From: an uncultured Clostridia bacterium
GTDB lineage: Bacteria > Bacillota > Clostridia > UBA1381
Assembly (NCBI GenBank): GCA_934462945.1
Contig: CAKSJF010000076.1
Location: 1-11,035 of the forward strand
DNA length: 11,035 nucleotides
Reading direction: 5' to 3'
Shown here: piece after piece, positions 1 through 6,772 of the stretch
How the letters are laid out: every line of letters begins with the position of its first letter
How positions within the stretch are numbered: position 1 is the stretch's first letter
Program-made: the position numbers and the translations under genes
Notes under the pieces: generated by a model
Told to the model about the DNA's origin: nothing
Seen by the model: the letters and a program-made list of their open reading frames with translations, nothing else
The model's database searches: none

Positions 1-27
1 AAAGGCTGCCTTTTGGCAGCTTTTTTT
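1..27 (+). terminator. Intrinsic terminator of an upstream gene
   Basis: Arms GCTGCC (5-10) and GGCAGC (15-20) enclose a TTTT loop and are followed directly by seven T residues (21-27). This is a textbook Rho-independent terminator for a plus-strand gene ending before the window. It isolates the FeoA-like frame and the phage operon from upstream transcription. Confidence 0.85.
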
Positions 28-76
28 GTGCACAGACGGATTTTTTTCTGCATAGCATAAACCAGGGGGGATAGTT

Positions 77-319
77 CTGCTGTTATCGGATTTAGGAATC
101 GGAGAGAGTGCGGTTTTAGCTGAAATTCCGGCGGATGGGATTGGCAGGGAATTGAGGCGGATGGGATTTCGTGAGGGGATGGAGATTCTTCCGGTTTTAA
201 AGAGAGGGGCGCTTTGGGAATACCGGATTGAGGAGAGTTTGATTGCATTTCCTGAAAACTGCTCTGAGGAAATAAAAATAGAGCAGAAAACGAACATATC
301 ACCAACAATGAAAAATTGA
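77..319 (+). pseudogene. FeoA-like small protein, no conventional start codon
   Basis: The frame is open from 56 to the TGA at 317-319. It reads as a FeoA-type SH3-like domain: a start like LSDLGIGESAVLAEI, then RELRRMGFREGMEI, and a closing YRIEESLIAFPENCSEEIKI, matching the family pattern of a conserved Gly-Glu turn, an (R)LxxMGF.xG segment and a final strand with IA. FeoA proteins of about 75-80 residues assist the FeoB ferrous iron transporter at the membrane. There is no ATG, GTG or TTG where the domain should begin. An AGGGGGG ribosome-binding-like run at 64-70 is best spaced for CTG at 77 or 80, and the ATA at 71 could be a decayed ATG. It is therefore either a gene using a rare CTG start or a recently broken copy. 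No feoB is in the window, and the gene is closed by its own terminator. The family call is fairly secure; the functional state is not. Confidence 0.5.
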
Positions 320-336
320 CAAATAAATCACAATCT

Positions 337-390
337 AAAAAGGAGCGAAAAGCCTTGATTTTACAGGGTTTTCTGCTCTTTTTTATTTTT
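337..390 (+). terminator. Long hairpin terminator after the FeoA-like frame
   Basis: GAGC-GAAAA-G-CCT (343-355) pairs with AGG-G-TTTTC-T-GCTC (365-378), with one bulged T and one G/G mismatch, around a 9-nt loop. The flanking A-run (337-341) pairs with the T-run (380-384), and further T residues follow to 391. It ends transcription of the FeoA-like frame, so the phage operon needs its own promoter downstream of about 390. A perfect TTGACA lies at 316-321 just before it, but I see no convincing -10 partner. Confidence 0.75.
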
Positions 391-423
391 TGCCAATTTT
401 TCAAAATCCACCAACACACGGAA

Positions 424-444
424 ATTATTTTTTGGTAAAATAAT
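424..444. promoter_or_regulatory. Perfect inverted repeat upstream of the operon (candidate operator)
   Basis: ATTATTTT (424-431) and AAAATAAT (437-444) are exact reverse complements separated by 5 nt (TTGGT). The element lies about 36 bp before the terminase start, inside the only stretch that can hold the operon promoter. TAAAAT (436-441) could be a -10 hexamer, but no good -35 is seen 16-18 bp upstream. The symmetry suits a dimeric regulator, while a simple AT-rich coincidence remains possible. Confidence 0.35.
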
Positions 445-463
445 GTCAGAATCAAACAAGAGA

Positions 464-494
464 GGGAGGGCGAGAGATGATTGTCAGTCTATGA
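464..494 (+). promoter_or_regulatory. Terminase ribosome binding site and overlapping 5-codon mini-ORF
   Basis: GGGAGGG (464-470) is the only strong Shine-Dalgarno here. It is 6 nt from an ATG at 477 that opens a five-codon frame (MIVSL, stop 492-494). It is 10 nt from the TTG at 481, which starts the real terminase frame. An in-frame TGA at 478-480 rules out any earlier terminase start. The better-placed ATG therefore competes out of frame with the productive TTG. Confidence 0.45.
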
Positions 495-930
495 GGAAAA
501 GATTGTACCGCGATTTTCGATGATCGGGTACTGGGTTCGGAAAGGATGCTCGGTCGGCGAGATTGCAGAGCGGCTCGGCATTTCGGAAAGAACCCTAAAG
601 AGTCAGATGAAGAAATCAAAGCGTTTGCGTGAACTGATTGAGGATAACATGCTCGAGGCAGTCAACGCAAGGATTGAGGAGGCGATTATCAAAAAGGCAA
701 CCGGCTTTACCTACACCGAAACGAAAATGGTAGAAAAGCAGAGCGGAACAGAAACCTCCACCACCGAAAAATATCAGGCGCCGGATATGAGCGCGATTAC
801 CTACTGGAACAAATACATGTGTCCGGAGCGGTGGGAGGAGCAGAAACAGACCGAAAGAGAGAGCGTTGGGGGTGTGGTGGTGTTGCCAGAGCTGATGGAG
901 GAGGATGCAGATGACGGAACGACAAAATGA
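481..930 (+). CDS. terS: Phage terminase small subunit
   Basis: This 149-residue protein would recognise the DNA to be packaged and recruit the large terminase. Residues about 22-45 (GCSVGEIAERLGISERTLKS) form a helix-turn-helix. The middle helices are followed by AIIKKATGFTYTETK and a YQAPDMSAITYWNKY...PERW block, an arrangement typical of small terminases in clostridial phages and prophages. The acidic C-terminal tail ends in VVVLPELMEEDADDG, a usual ending for this group. The start is TTG at 481, because a TGA lies immediately upstream in frame and the next Met is at residue 14, inside the conserved N-terminus. The gene overlaps the large terminase by 20 nt, so the two are probably translationally coupled. 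It opens the operon. The family call rests on sequence pattern and position. Confidence 0.87.
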   Translation: MSVYEEKIVPRFSMIGYWVRKGCSVGEIAERLGISERTLKSQMKKSKRLRELIEDNMLEAVNARIEEAIIKKATGFTYTETKMVEKQSGTETSTTEKYQAPDMSAITYWNKYMCPERWEEQKQTERESVGGVVVLPELMEEDADDGTTK

Positions 931-2317
931 GCTGCCATTTGCGTGGAAGCCGCAGAAACGGCAGGCAGAATTTCTATGCCGTCCGGAATATGAGGCGCTA
1001 TACGGCGGTGCGGCAGGCGGCGGAAAGAGCGAGGCATTGGTTGCCGAGGCGCTTCGCCAGGTACATATTCCGCATTATAAGGGAATCATCTTCCGAAAGA
1101 CGTATCCGCAGCTTAGGGAGCTGATTCAGAAAAGCCACAGGATTTATCAGGCGGCATTTCCGGGTGCAATTTATCATGCAACCGAGCATTGCTGGATTTT
1201 CCCGAGCGGCGCAAGAATCTATTTCGGATCTATGCCGAATCAGGACAGCTACGAGAATTACCAGGGCTTATCCTTTGCATTTATCGGCTTTGACGAACTG
1301 ACGCATTTTACCGAGGAGGAATATCTTTATCTGATCGGCAGAAACCGTGCGGACGGCGAGGGGTTAAGAGTTTACATCCGGTCGACGGCTAATCCGGGCG
1401 GACGCGGTCATGCCTGGGTGAAAGCAAGATTTATCACGGCAATGCCGCCGAATCAGCCTTATCATTATCAGATTGAGCTGACAGGCGAAGGGGGACAGAA
1501 AACGGTTGTCAAACGAAGCAGAATTTTCATTCCAAGCTCCGTTTGGGACAATAAAATTCTTTTAGAAAATGACCCGAACTATCTTGCAAATCTGGCAATG
1601 CAGACCGAGGCAAAACGGCGTGCGCTCCTTTACGGAGATTGGGACAGCTTTGACGGACAGGCATTTATTGAATGGAAAAACAATCCGAATCCAAAGCATG
1701 CCTTTACGCATGTGATTGAGCCGTTTGAAATTCCGGCACATTGGAAACGCTACCGCAGTTTTGACTTTGGTTATAGCCGACCCTTTGCGGTACAGTGGTG
1801 GGCGCAGGATCCGGACGGTGTGCTTTATCTTTACCGGCAGCTGTATGGCTGCACCGATACCCCGAATACCGGTGTGCGGTTAGAACCGCGCGAGATTGCC
1901 CGGCGCATCCGGCAGATTGAGGACGCAGAGGAGGAGGGCAGACATATCACCGGCATTGCCGACCCGTCCATCTGGGATGAGAGCCGCGGCTTAGACGGCA
2001 CGGTCATTTACATGATGGAGCGCGAGGGAATCTATTTCGACAAGGCAGACAATAAGCGTCTGCCGGGCAAAATGCAGGTGCATTACCGGATGGCATTTGA
2101 TGAAAACGGCAGACCGATGATGTATGTGTTTAACACCTGCAAGCATTTTATCCGAACGATTCCGTCTTTGGTATATTCCTCGGTGAATGTGGAGGATATT
2201 GATACGGATCAGGAGGATCATGATTATGACGCGATGCGGTATTTGTTTATGGCAAATCCAATTCCGCCGCGAAAAAATATGCAGACTCCGAAAAAGGAAT
2301 GGAGTCCGCTGGATTAA
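911..2317 (+). CDS. terL: Phage terminase large subunit (ATPase and nuclease)
   Basis: This 468-residue motor pumps DNA into the prohead through the portal and cuts the concatemer. Numbered from the ATG at 911, the ATPase domain has a Walker A loop GGAAGGGKS (32-40), a Walker B FIGFDE with Asp128-Glu129, and a coupling segment STANPGG near 165. The C-terminal RNase H-like nuclease shows the expected three acidic sites: Asp285 in SFDFGYS, Asp351 in ADPSIWD and Asp440 in DYDAMRY. All catalytic features are intact and the length is normal for the family. An ATG at 905 is also in frame, but the GGAGGAGG at 897-904 abuts it and sits 6 nt before 911, so 911 is preferred. A 20-nt gap leads to the scaffold gene. 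There is no sign of decay. Confidence 0.95.
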   Translation: MTERQNELPFAWKPQKRQAEFLCRPEYEALYGGAAGGGKSEALVAEALRQVHIPHYKGIIFRKTYPQLRELIQKSHRIYQAAFPGAIYHATEHCWIFPSGARIYFGSMPNQDSYENYQGLSFAFIGFDELTHFTEEEYLYLIGRNRADGEGLRVYIRSTANPGGRGHAWVKARFITAMPPNQPYHYQIELTGEGGQKTVVKRSRIFIPSSVWDNKILLENDPNYLANLAMQTEAKRRALLYGDWDSFDGQAFIEWKNNPNPKHAFTHVIEPFEIPAHWKRYRSFDFGYSRPFAVQWWAQDPDGVLYLYRQLYGCTDTPNTGVRLEPREIARRIRQIEDAEEEGRHITGIADPSIWDESRGLDGTVIYMMEREGIYFDKADNKRLPGKMQVHYRMAFDENGRPMMYVFNTCKHFIRTIPSLVYSSVNVEDIDTDQEDHDYDAMRYLFMANPIPPRKNMQTPKKEWSPLD

Positions 2318-2337
2318 TTTTAAGAAAGGAATTTGAT

Positions 2338-3057
2338 ATGGAAGAAAAAAATCAGAACGCAGCCGGGTTATGCCCGGAGGAGGGGGAGGTCGTTCAGCCC
2401 CAGGGGATTGAAAGGATGGACGCGGAGGCTTTTGAGGCATACATTGAATCGGTGAAAAATCAGGATGGCGAAGTACAAGCCAGCCAATCAGGCAGCGCCG
2501 AGCCTGCGGACAATGCACCCTATATGACCTTTGCCACCAAGGAGGACTTGCAGGATTATCAGAATAAAACAATCGGAAAACGGTTGCAGGAGATCCGCGA
2601 GCATGCCGAGGAGGAGCAAAAAAAATATGGGGATTTGCTTCAGTTAGCACAGAGCCGCTATCAGACAAGTGATGAGGAAAAAGCGTTGGAACGTCTTTCA
2701 GCGGAATTAAAGAATACCTTTGAGGGACATAAAATGCAGGATTCGCATGCACTTGAGCAGATGGCGGAGGACATCCAGGAGGACTGGGAAAGACAGGCAT
2801 CGGCGCTTCATAAGCTTGTGCCGGATTTCAACCTCGTGGACGCGTTTTTCAATCCGGAATTTTACCGCAAGGTGGTGGACGAGCATGCATCCATCGCCGA
2901 GGCGTATCTTTCCATTCAAAAAAAGGAAATGCCGCAGAGAACGATCCGGGAGGTGGGGAATGTCACCAACGGGATCAGCGGCAAGGTGAACACCGATGTA
3001 AACAGTATGTCTGATCGGGAGTTCGAGGAGTACATTCAAAAAATCAGAGAAAATTAG
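2338..3057 (+). CDS. Probable capsid scaffold protein
   Basis: The predicted protein has 239 residues, is strongly charged, and lacks membrane segments or enzyme motifs. An acidic N-terminal region (EEGEVVQPQG onward) leads into long helical, coiled-coil-like stretches rich in Glu, Lys, Gln and Leu (about 65-165). The C-terminal end, SMSDREFEEYIQKIREN, is a short charged helix of the type scaffold proteins use to bind coat protein. Its position directly before the major capsid gene is the classic scaffold slot. Scaffolds co-assemble inside the prohead and leave before DNA entry. The ATG at 2338 is chosen over an in-frame ATG at 2299, because AGAAAGGA (2323-2330) sits 7 nt upstream and the earlier Met lies inside terL without a ribosome site. 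No protease gene is seen nearby, which fits scaffold exit without cleavage. The function is inferred from position and composition. Confidence 0.75.
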   Translation: MEEKNQNAAGLCPEEGEVVQPQGIERMDAEAFEAYIESVKNQDGEVQASQSGSAEPADNAPYMTFATKEDLQDYQNKTIGKRLQEIREHAEEEQKKYGDLLQLAQSRYQTSDEEKALERLSAELKNTFEGHKMQDSHALEQMAEDIQEDWERQASALHKLVPDFNLVDAFFNPEFYRKVVDEHASIAEAYLSIQKKEMPQRTIREVGNVTNGISGKVNTDVNSMSDREFEEYIQKIREN

Positions 3058-3071
3058 AAAGGAAGAACAGA

Positions 3072-4268
3072 ATGACACAAACAGAAACAAATTTAAATCT
3101 TAACACAACCGCCTCCGCCGGTACAAAACCGCTTTTTCAGGAGGCATTAAACCGACACATTATCACACGCGCAAAGGCAAAACTGGTGCATCATCAGTTC
3201 GGACAGCCGACAAAAATCCCAAAGGGCAGAACCAAAACAGTTACCTGGGATAAGATGAATCCGCTGCCGAAGGCAAAAACTCCCCTGACAGAGGGTGTAA
3301 CGCCGAAAGGAACAGCAATTAATATTTCCCGAATCAGCGATACTCCGAAGCAATATGGCGCATATGTTTCCACCACAGACGAGTTTGATTTCTTTAAGCA
3401 TGACCCGTCTCCGGAAATGCTCCGCTTAAATGAAATTTTAGCAGAGAATGCAGGCGAAACACAGGATAGCTTAACGGCAGACGTATTAGCAGCAGGTACA
3501 AACGTGCAGTATGCCGGCGGAAAAAACGCAAGAGCGTCTCTGACAGACAGTGACGTGATGACGGTTGCAGAAATCAGAAAGGCAGTCAGAACCCTGAAGA
3601 ATAATAAGGCAGCGCCGATTGACCGCGACTATGTGGCAATTGTCGATCCGGATGTTGCGTACGATCTGATGAGCGATTCTGCATGGGAAAAGGTGAAAAC
3701 CTACTGCGATCCGAAAGATATGTACAGCGGCGAAATCGGCAGACTTTACGGTGTGCGTTTTGTGGAGACAACCGAGGCAAAGGTGTTCCGCGGTGCAAAT
3801 TTAGCAACGGATAAGTCGGAGCTGGTAGTACACAGTGTGAGCGGAACAAAAATCTATGTGGACGATACCCTGACCTCGGCGGAGGCAACTGCGCTTGCAA
3901 GCCGCTCCATTCTGGTAAACGGTCTTTCCTACACCGTTTCTTCGGCGACTGCAGGATCAAACGGAGCAGCTTATCTGACCTGCTCGGCAGCAGTGGCAAG
4001 CTCGGTAAAGGCTGGCATGAGGGTTTATCCGGGTGAGGGGACTGCAAGCGGAAAGCCGGTGCATGCAACGCTGGTGATCGGCAAGGATGCATACGGTGTC
4101 ACCGATCCGAAAGCAAACCTGGAAACCATTGTAAAGGCGCTTGGTTCTGCCGGCAGTGCAGACCCGTTGAATCAGAGAGGAACAATGGGTTGGAAATGCC
4201 ACCACTTAGCAAAGATTCTGGTGGATGAGTACATGGTAAGAATTGAGTCGACATCAACAGCAGATTGA
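3072..4268 (+). CDS. Major capsid protein, N4-gp56 family
   Basis: This 398-residue shell protein has the N4-gp56-family hallmarks. The N-terminus carries a KTVTWDKMNPLPKAKTPLTEG region, followed by ISDTPKQYGAYVSTTDEFDFF and LAENAGETQDSLTADVLAAGT. The C-terminus has the family ending: VIGKDAYGVTDP, a GSAGSADPLNQRGTMGWK motif and a final LVDEYMVRIES strand. Between about residues 243 and 328 there is an extra Ser/Thr/Ala/Gly-rich, beta-looking stretch that interrupts the conserved core and probably forms a surface domain. AAAGGAAG (3058-3065) lies 6 nt before the ATG, a strong site for a highly expressed protein. A large hairpin just after the stop may set this gene's mRNA level apart from its neighbours. 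The family assignment is from recognisable motifs, not a search. Confidence 0.92.
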   Translation: MTQTETNLNLNTTASAGTKPLFQEALNRHIITRAKAKLVHHQFGQPTKIPKGRTKTVTWDKMNPLPKAKTPLTEGVTPKGTAINISRISDTPKQYGAYVSTTDEFDFFKHDPSPEMLRLNEILAENAGETQDSLTADVLAAGTNVQYAGGKNARASLTDSDVMTVAEIRKAVRTLKNNKAAPIDRDYVAIVDPDVAYDLMSDSAWEKVKTYCDPKDMYSGEIGRLYGVRFVETTEAKVFRGANLATDKSELVVHSVSGTKIYVDDTLTSAEATALASRSILVNGLSYTVSSATAGSNGAAYLTCSAAVASSVKAGMRVYPGEGTASGKPVHATLVIGKDAYGVTDPKANLETIVKALGSAGSADPLNQRGTMGWKCHHLAKILVDEYMVRIESTSTAD

Positions 4269-4274
4269 TAAAAA

Positions 4275-4307
4275 TTACTGCCGCGCCGCAACGCGGTGCG
4301 GCAGTAA
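4275..4307 (+). promoter_or_regulatory. Strong 15-bp hairpin between capsid gene and next gene
   Basis: TTACTGCCGC (4275-4284) pairs perfectly with GCGGCAGTAA (4298-4307). Inside it a G-U pair and CCGC/GCGG extend the stem to 15 bp around an AAC loop. No T-tract follows, so it is not a normal terminator. Its placement just after the capsid stop suggests an RNA stabiliser or 3'-end processing site that raises capsid mRNA relative to downstream genes, or a partial attenuator. It ends one base before an ATG at 4308. Confidence 0.6.
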
Positions 4308-4328
4308 ATGAAATTGGAGGGAATTGCA

Positions 4329-4589
4329 TTGACAAAAGCAGAAAAGGAAATTATGGATTTTTATGAGGAGAAAGTGCCGGTATTGATCAGACGGCCTGCC
4401 GGAACGCCGATTGGTGCAAGCCACACAGTGACACTAAACGGAAAAAACTATCAGATTCGGTATGATGAAACGGTGCTTGTGCCGCGCAAGGTTGCGCTGA
4501 TTATTGAGGAAAAGGAACGGAATGAAAGAAAGCTGGAGCTGCGCATGGCAAAGATGGCAGGCACAATCCAAAGCTTAGACGGAGAATAA
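4329..4589 (+). CDS. Small probable virion protein of unknown function
   Basis: The predicted product has 86 residues. The N-terminal helix (TKAEKEIMDFYEEKVPV) is followed by a short beta section with a TVTLNGKNYQIRYDETVLVPR core, then a charged helix (VALIIEEKERNERKLELRMAKM). The pattern of a hydrophobic NGKNYxI strand followed by a VPRKVA turn recalls small proteins encoded just after capsid genes in some gut phages, but I cannot name its role. A capsid-bound accessory or head-completion protein is a reasonable guess. I choose TTG at 4329 because GGAGGG (4316-4321) is 7 nt upstream. The in-frame ATG at 4308 lacks a ribosome site and directly abuts the hairpin. The gene ends 1 nt before the next start, implying coupling. 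Confidence 0.65.
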   Translation: MTKAEKEIMDFYEEKVPVLIRRPAGTPIGASHTVTLNGKNYQIRYDETVLVPRKVALIIEEKERNERKLELRMAKMAGTIQSLDGE

Positions 4590-4590
4590 T

Positions 4591-6402
4591 ATGAGAGTGA
4601 CAGCATATCCGCCGGGGACAGAAAAAAATCAGACCATAAATGTATTTAGCGGTTTGAACCGATACCCCTACAAAAGCGCCAATGAGCTTTCCGATACAAA
4701 AAATCTGTCCACCGACGCTTATCCGTATTTAACACCGAGAAAGTCAAGAGGTGTGGATGAAGCGTTCAATCAGATTTTTGTGACCGGAGAGGACGGAGCA
4801 AAAACGGCACAGACAGTCACCTCCGCGCGTGCCGTGATTGCACCGCGTGCAGAGGATGAAATCAAAGGCTTTTGCGGTGTGATCGGAACGGACTTTTATT
4901 ATAACGGAGAGAAAAAGGAGATGGAGGTTGCGGCAACCTACGACGCCGACGGAAAATTCCAGTACGGGCAGGCAATTGCTTCAGACGGAAAAATTCAGCT
5001 GCTCTGGATGAATAACTACATTCTGATTCACGGTTATGATTGCAGCGAGCGCGAGACGTATCTTTATTATTACAATCTGAAAGGAGAAAAAGACTGTGTG
5101 CAGTCGCCGGAGTATGACAGTGTGAGCTATTTCGGGGAATATACCTGTTCTGTAAGCGACAAAACCGGATTGGGAGTGATCAAGGCAAGGCATATAAAGC
5201 CATATCGGAGAAGCGGAGAGTATTGGGGTTTCAAGGTTGGGGATTCCATTTTTATTGACGGCTTAATGGTGAAAAGCAGCAGCCGTTATGACAAGTTTGG
5301 AAAATATCAGATTTATGATGCGGTGGTAACCGAGATTAAGGACGAGGCAAGCTCCACCAGCGGCGGTGATACCACCTGGATTTCCACCATCACATTTTCC
5401 TGCAAAAATCAGAACGGAGAAAATGCCATTTACTATAGCAACGACTATTCCGTCCGGCATATTTACCGGCGCGTGCCTGCTATGACGGCAATTGCCGTCA
5501 AGGACGGACGAATCTGGGGAGCAAGTCCGAACGGAGAAACGATCTATGCATCTGCCTTTGGGGACACGTTTTATTTTCAAAGCTATGCCGGAACAAGTGC
5601 AGACAGCGCCGCCATTGAGACGGCAAGCCAAGGAGAATTTCTGGGCGTTTACGAATACGGCGGAACACTTTTGGCAGTCAAAAAAACTGGACTTGAGGTT
5701 GTATACGGAAGTGTTCCGAAAGAATATGTCATCGGAAAGAGCTATGAGGGGTGCGGCTGCATTGATATGGATTCTATGGTAACGGTGGGAGACGGTGTGT
5801 TCTATCTGGGTTATCGCGGGTTTTATCTTTACCGCGGCAGCAGACCGCAGCTGATTTCGGATGCTTTAGCATCGGAATATCTGGAGGCATGTGCGGTTTC
5901 GGATGGAATCCGCTATCTTGTTTCTGCAAAAAAAGCAGACGGCAGCTATGAATTTCTTTCCTACGATCCGCGGTATGGTATTTGGCTTTTGGAGGACGGT
6001 TTAAAAATTTCCGGAGGATTTTTCCGGGAAAAGGGAGCATATCTTTTAGAAACCGGAAAACAAGTATTGCGGTGCGGATGGGGGACAGAAAAAGTTCCCT
6101 GGAGCTTTACGCTGAAAAATCTTCTGGAGAAGAAACAGCAGGCGGCATTTTCTCTCTGGATTACAGCGGAACTGGAAAAAGGAACAACGCTTTGCGTCTA
6201 TTATAAAACGGATCGCGGAGAATGGGAGCAGGCAGAGGAGATCACAGAAAAAAGAACGGAAATGATTCCGACTGTCTACTATATTCCGATCCGCAGCCGG
6301 TGCGGAGATGTTCTTTCCGTCAGAATTGAGGGCGAGGGCGGCATGATTCTCCGGCGGCTGGAGTGGGATTATGATCAGGCAGGAAAGAATTATCATAAAT
6401 AA
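4591..6402 (+). CDS. Probable tail nozzle / packaged-DNA stabilization-like protein
   Basis: This 603-residue protein is the largest in the window and is mostly beta-strand by inspection, with no signal peptide or membrane segment. The N-terminal section (GLNRYPYKSANELSDTKNLS, then DAYPYLTPRKSRG) matches a recurring pattern in short-tailed phage nozzle and DNA-stabilization proteins, where an opening strand and an N-L...P-L-x-R-x-x-R-G stretch precede a beta-propeller. Many blade-like units follow, for example KDGRIWGASPNGETIYASAFGD (about 305-325) and GVFYLGYRGFYLYRG (about 400-415). Such proteins plug the portal-adaptor channel to retain packaged DNA. Its place between capsid and adaptor-like genes fits. 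It could instead, or additionally, bind receptors, since no separate fibre gene is present. The role is an inference from pattern and context. An 18-bp perfect palindrome lies inside the gene. Confidence 0.6.
   Translation: MRVTAYPPGTEKNQTINVFSGLNRYPYKSANELSDTKNLSTDAYPYLTPRKSRGVDEAFNQIFVTGEDGAKTAQTVTSARAVIAPRAEDEIKGFCGVIGTDFYYNGEKKEMEVAATYDADGKFQYGQAIASDGKIQLLWMNNYILIHGYDCSERETYLYYYNLKGEKDCVQSPEYDSVSYFGEYTCSVSDKTGLGVIKARHIKPYRRSGEYWGFKVGDSIFIDGLMVKSSSRYDKFGKYQIYDAVVTEIKDEASSTSGGDTTWISTITFSCKNQNGENAIYYSNDYSVRHIYRRVPAMTAIAVKDGRIWGASPNGETIYASAFGDTFYFQSYAGTSADSAAIETASQGEFLGVYEYGGTLLAVKKTGLEVVYGSVPKEYVIGKSYEGCGCIDMDSMVTVGDGVFYLGYRGFYLYRGSRPQLISDALASEYLEACAVSDGIRYLVSAKKADGSYEFLSYDPRYGIWLLEDGLKISGGFFREKGAYLLETGKQVLRCGWGTEKVPWSFTLKNLLEKKQQAAFSLWITAELEKGTTLCVYYKTDRGEWEQAEEITEKRTEMIPTVYYIPIRSRCGDVLSVRIEGEGGMILRRLEWDYDQAGKNYHK
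5483..5500. repeat. Perfect 18-bp palindrome inside the nozzle-like gene
   Basis: TGACGGCAATTGCCGTCA is its own reverse complement with no spacer. It is read as codons of the 603-residue protein (part of AMTAIAVK), so chance coding is possible. An exact 18-bp palindrome is expected only rarely in 11 kb of random sequence. Confidence 0.5.
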
Positions 6403-6414
6403 GGGGGACATACA

Positions 6415-6771
6415 ATGAAAAAAGTTGAAGTGTTAGAGCGTGCGGATGCGCTTTGTAAAAATCCGTATTCTGCCGGAGAAAAGCTTTCCTGGTGTGCAGA
6501 GCTGGATGAGAATTTAAAGACAGACTATCTCCGGGAGGAGGAACTTTCCGGAACAGATCTTTCAGAGGAAACGGCGGTCGGTGCGCCGTATGATTTGATG
6601 TATGTGGATTTTGTAATGGCAAAATGCTGCTATTATCAGCGTGACTATGACGCATACAATCAGCATATCACAGCGTTCCAGAACAAGCTATCTGATTTTT
6701 CCAATTACCACATCCGTGAAAACCTTCCGGTGCGGAAAACAAAAAACCAGGTTCAGAATTGGTGGTGTTAG
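6415..6771 (+). CDS. Probable head-tail adaptor (connector) protein
   Basis: The predicted protein has 118 residues and is largely helical. It has an N-terminal helix (KKVEVLERADALCKN) and a WCAELDENLKTDYL segment. A central block, GAPYDLMYVDFVMAKCCYY, resembles the helix-loop arrangement of portal-binding adaptor proteins, and it leads into RDYDAYNQHITAFQNKLSDF. The last part, HIRENLPVRKTKNQVQNWWC, would be an extended arm ending in aromatic residues. Adaptors of this size form a ring under the portal and receive the nozzle, whose candidate gene is just upstream. AAGGGGG (6401-6407) is 7 nt before the ATG, and the gap from the preceding stop is 12 nt. Four Cys residues (13, 27, 64, 65), plus a C-terminal Cys, are noticeable but not arranged like a metal site. 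The role is inferred from fold pattern and position. Confidence 0.55.
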   Translation: MKKVEVLERADALCKNPYSAGEKLSWCAELDENLKTDYLREEELSGTDLSEETAVGAPYDLMYVDFVMAKCCYYQRDYDAYNQHITAFQNKLSDFSNYHIRENLPVRKTKNQVQNWWC

Positions 6772-6772
6772 G

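Noticed and set aside
316..341. TTGACA (316-321) as the operon promoter
   Set aside because: No acceptable -10 at 16-18 bp, and a strong terminator follows immediately, so it cannot readily drive the operon.
1991..2800. 269-residue minus-strand open frame
   Set aside because: It lies opposite terL and the scaffold gene, is rich in Pro, His, Arg and Ser as expected for an antisense shadow, and has no motif.
3586..4092. 168-residue minus-strand open frame opposite the capsid gene
   Set aside because: The composition (Pro, Arg, Ser, Leu) is that of a reverse-strand shadow of a conserved capsid gene, and there is no domain pattern.
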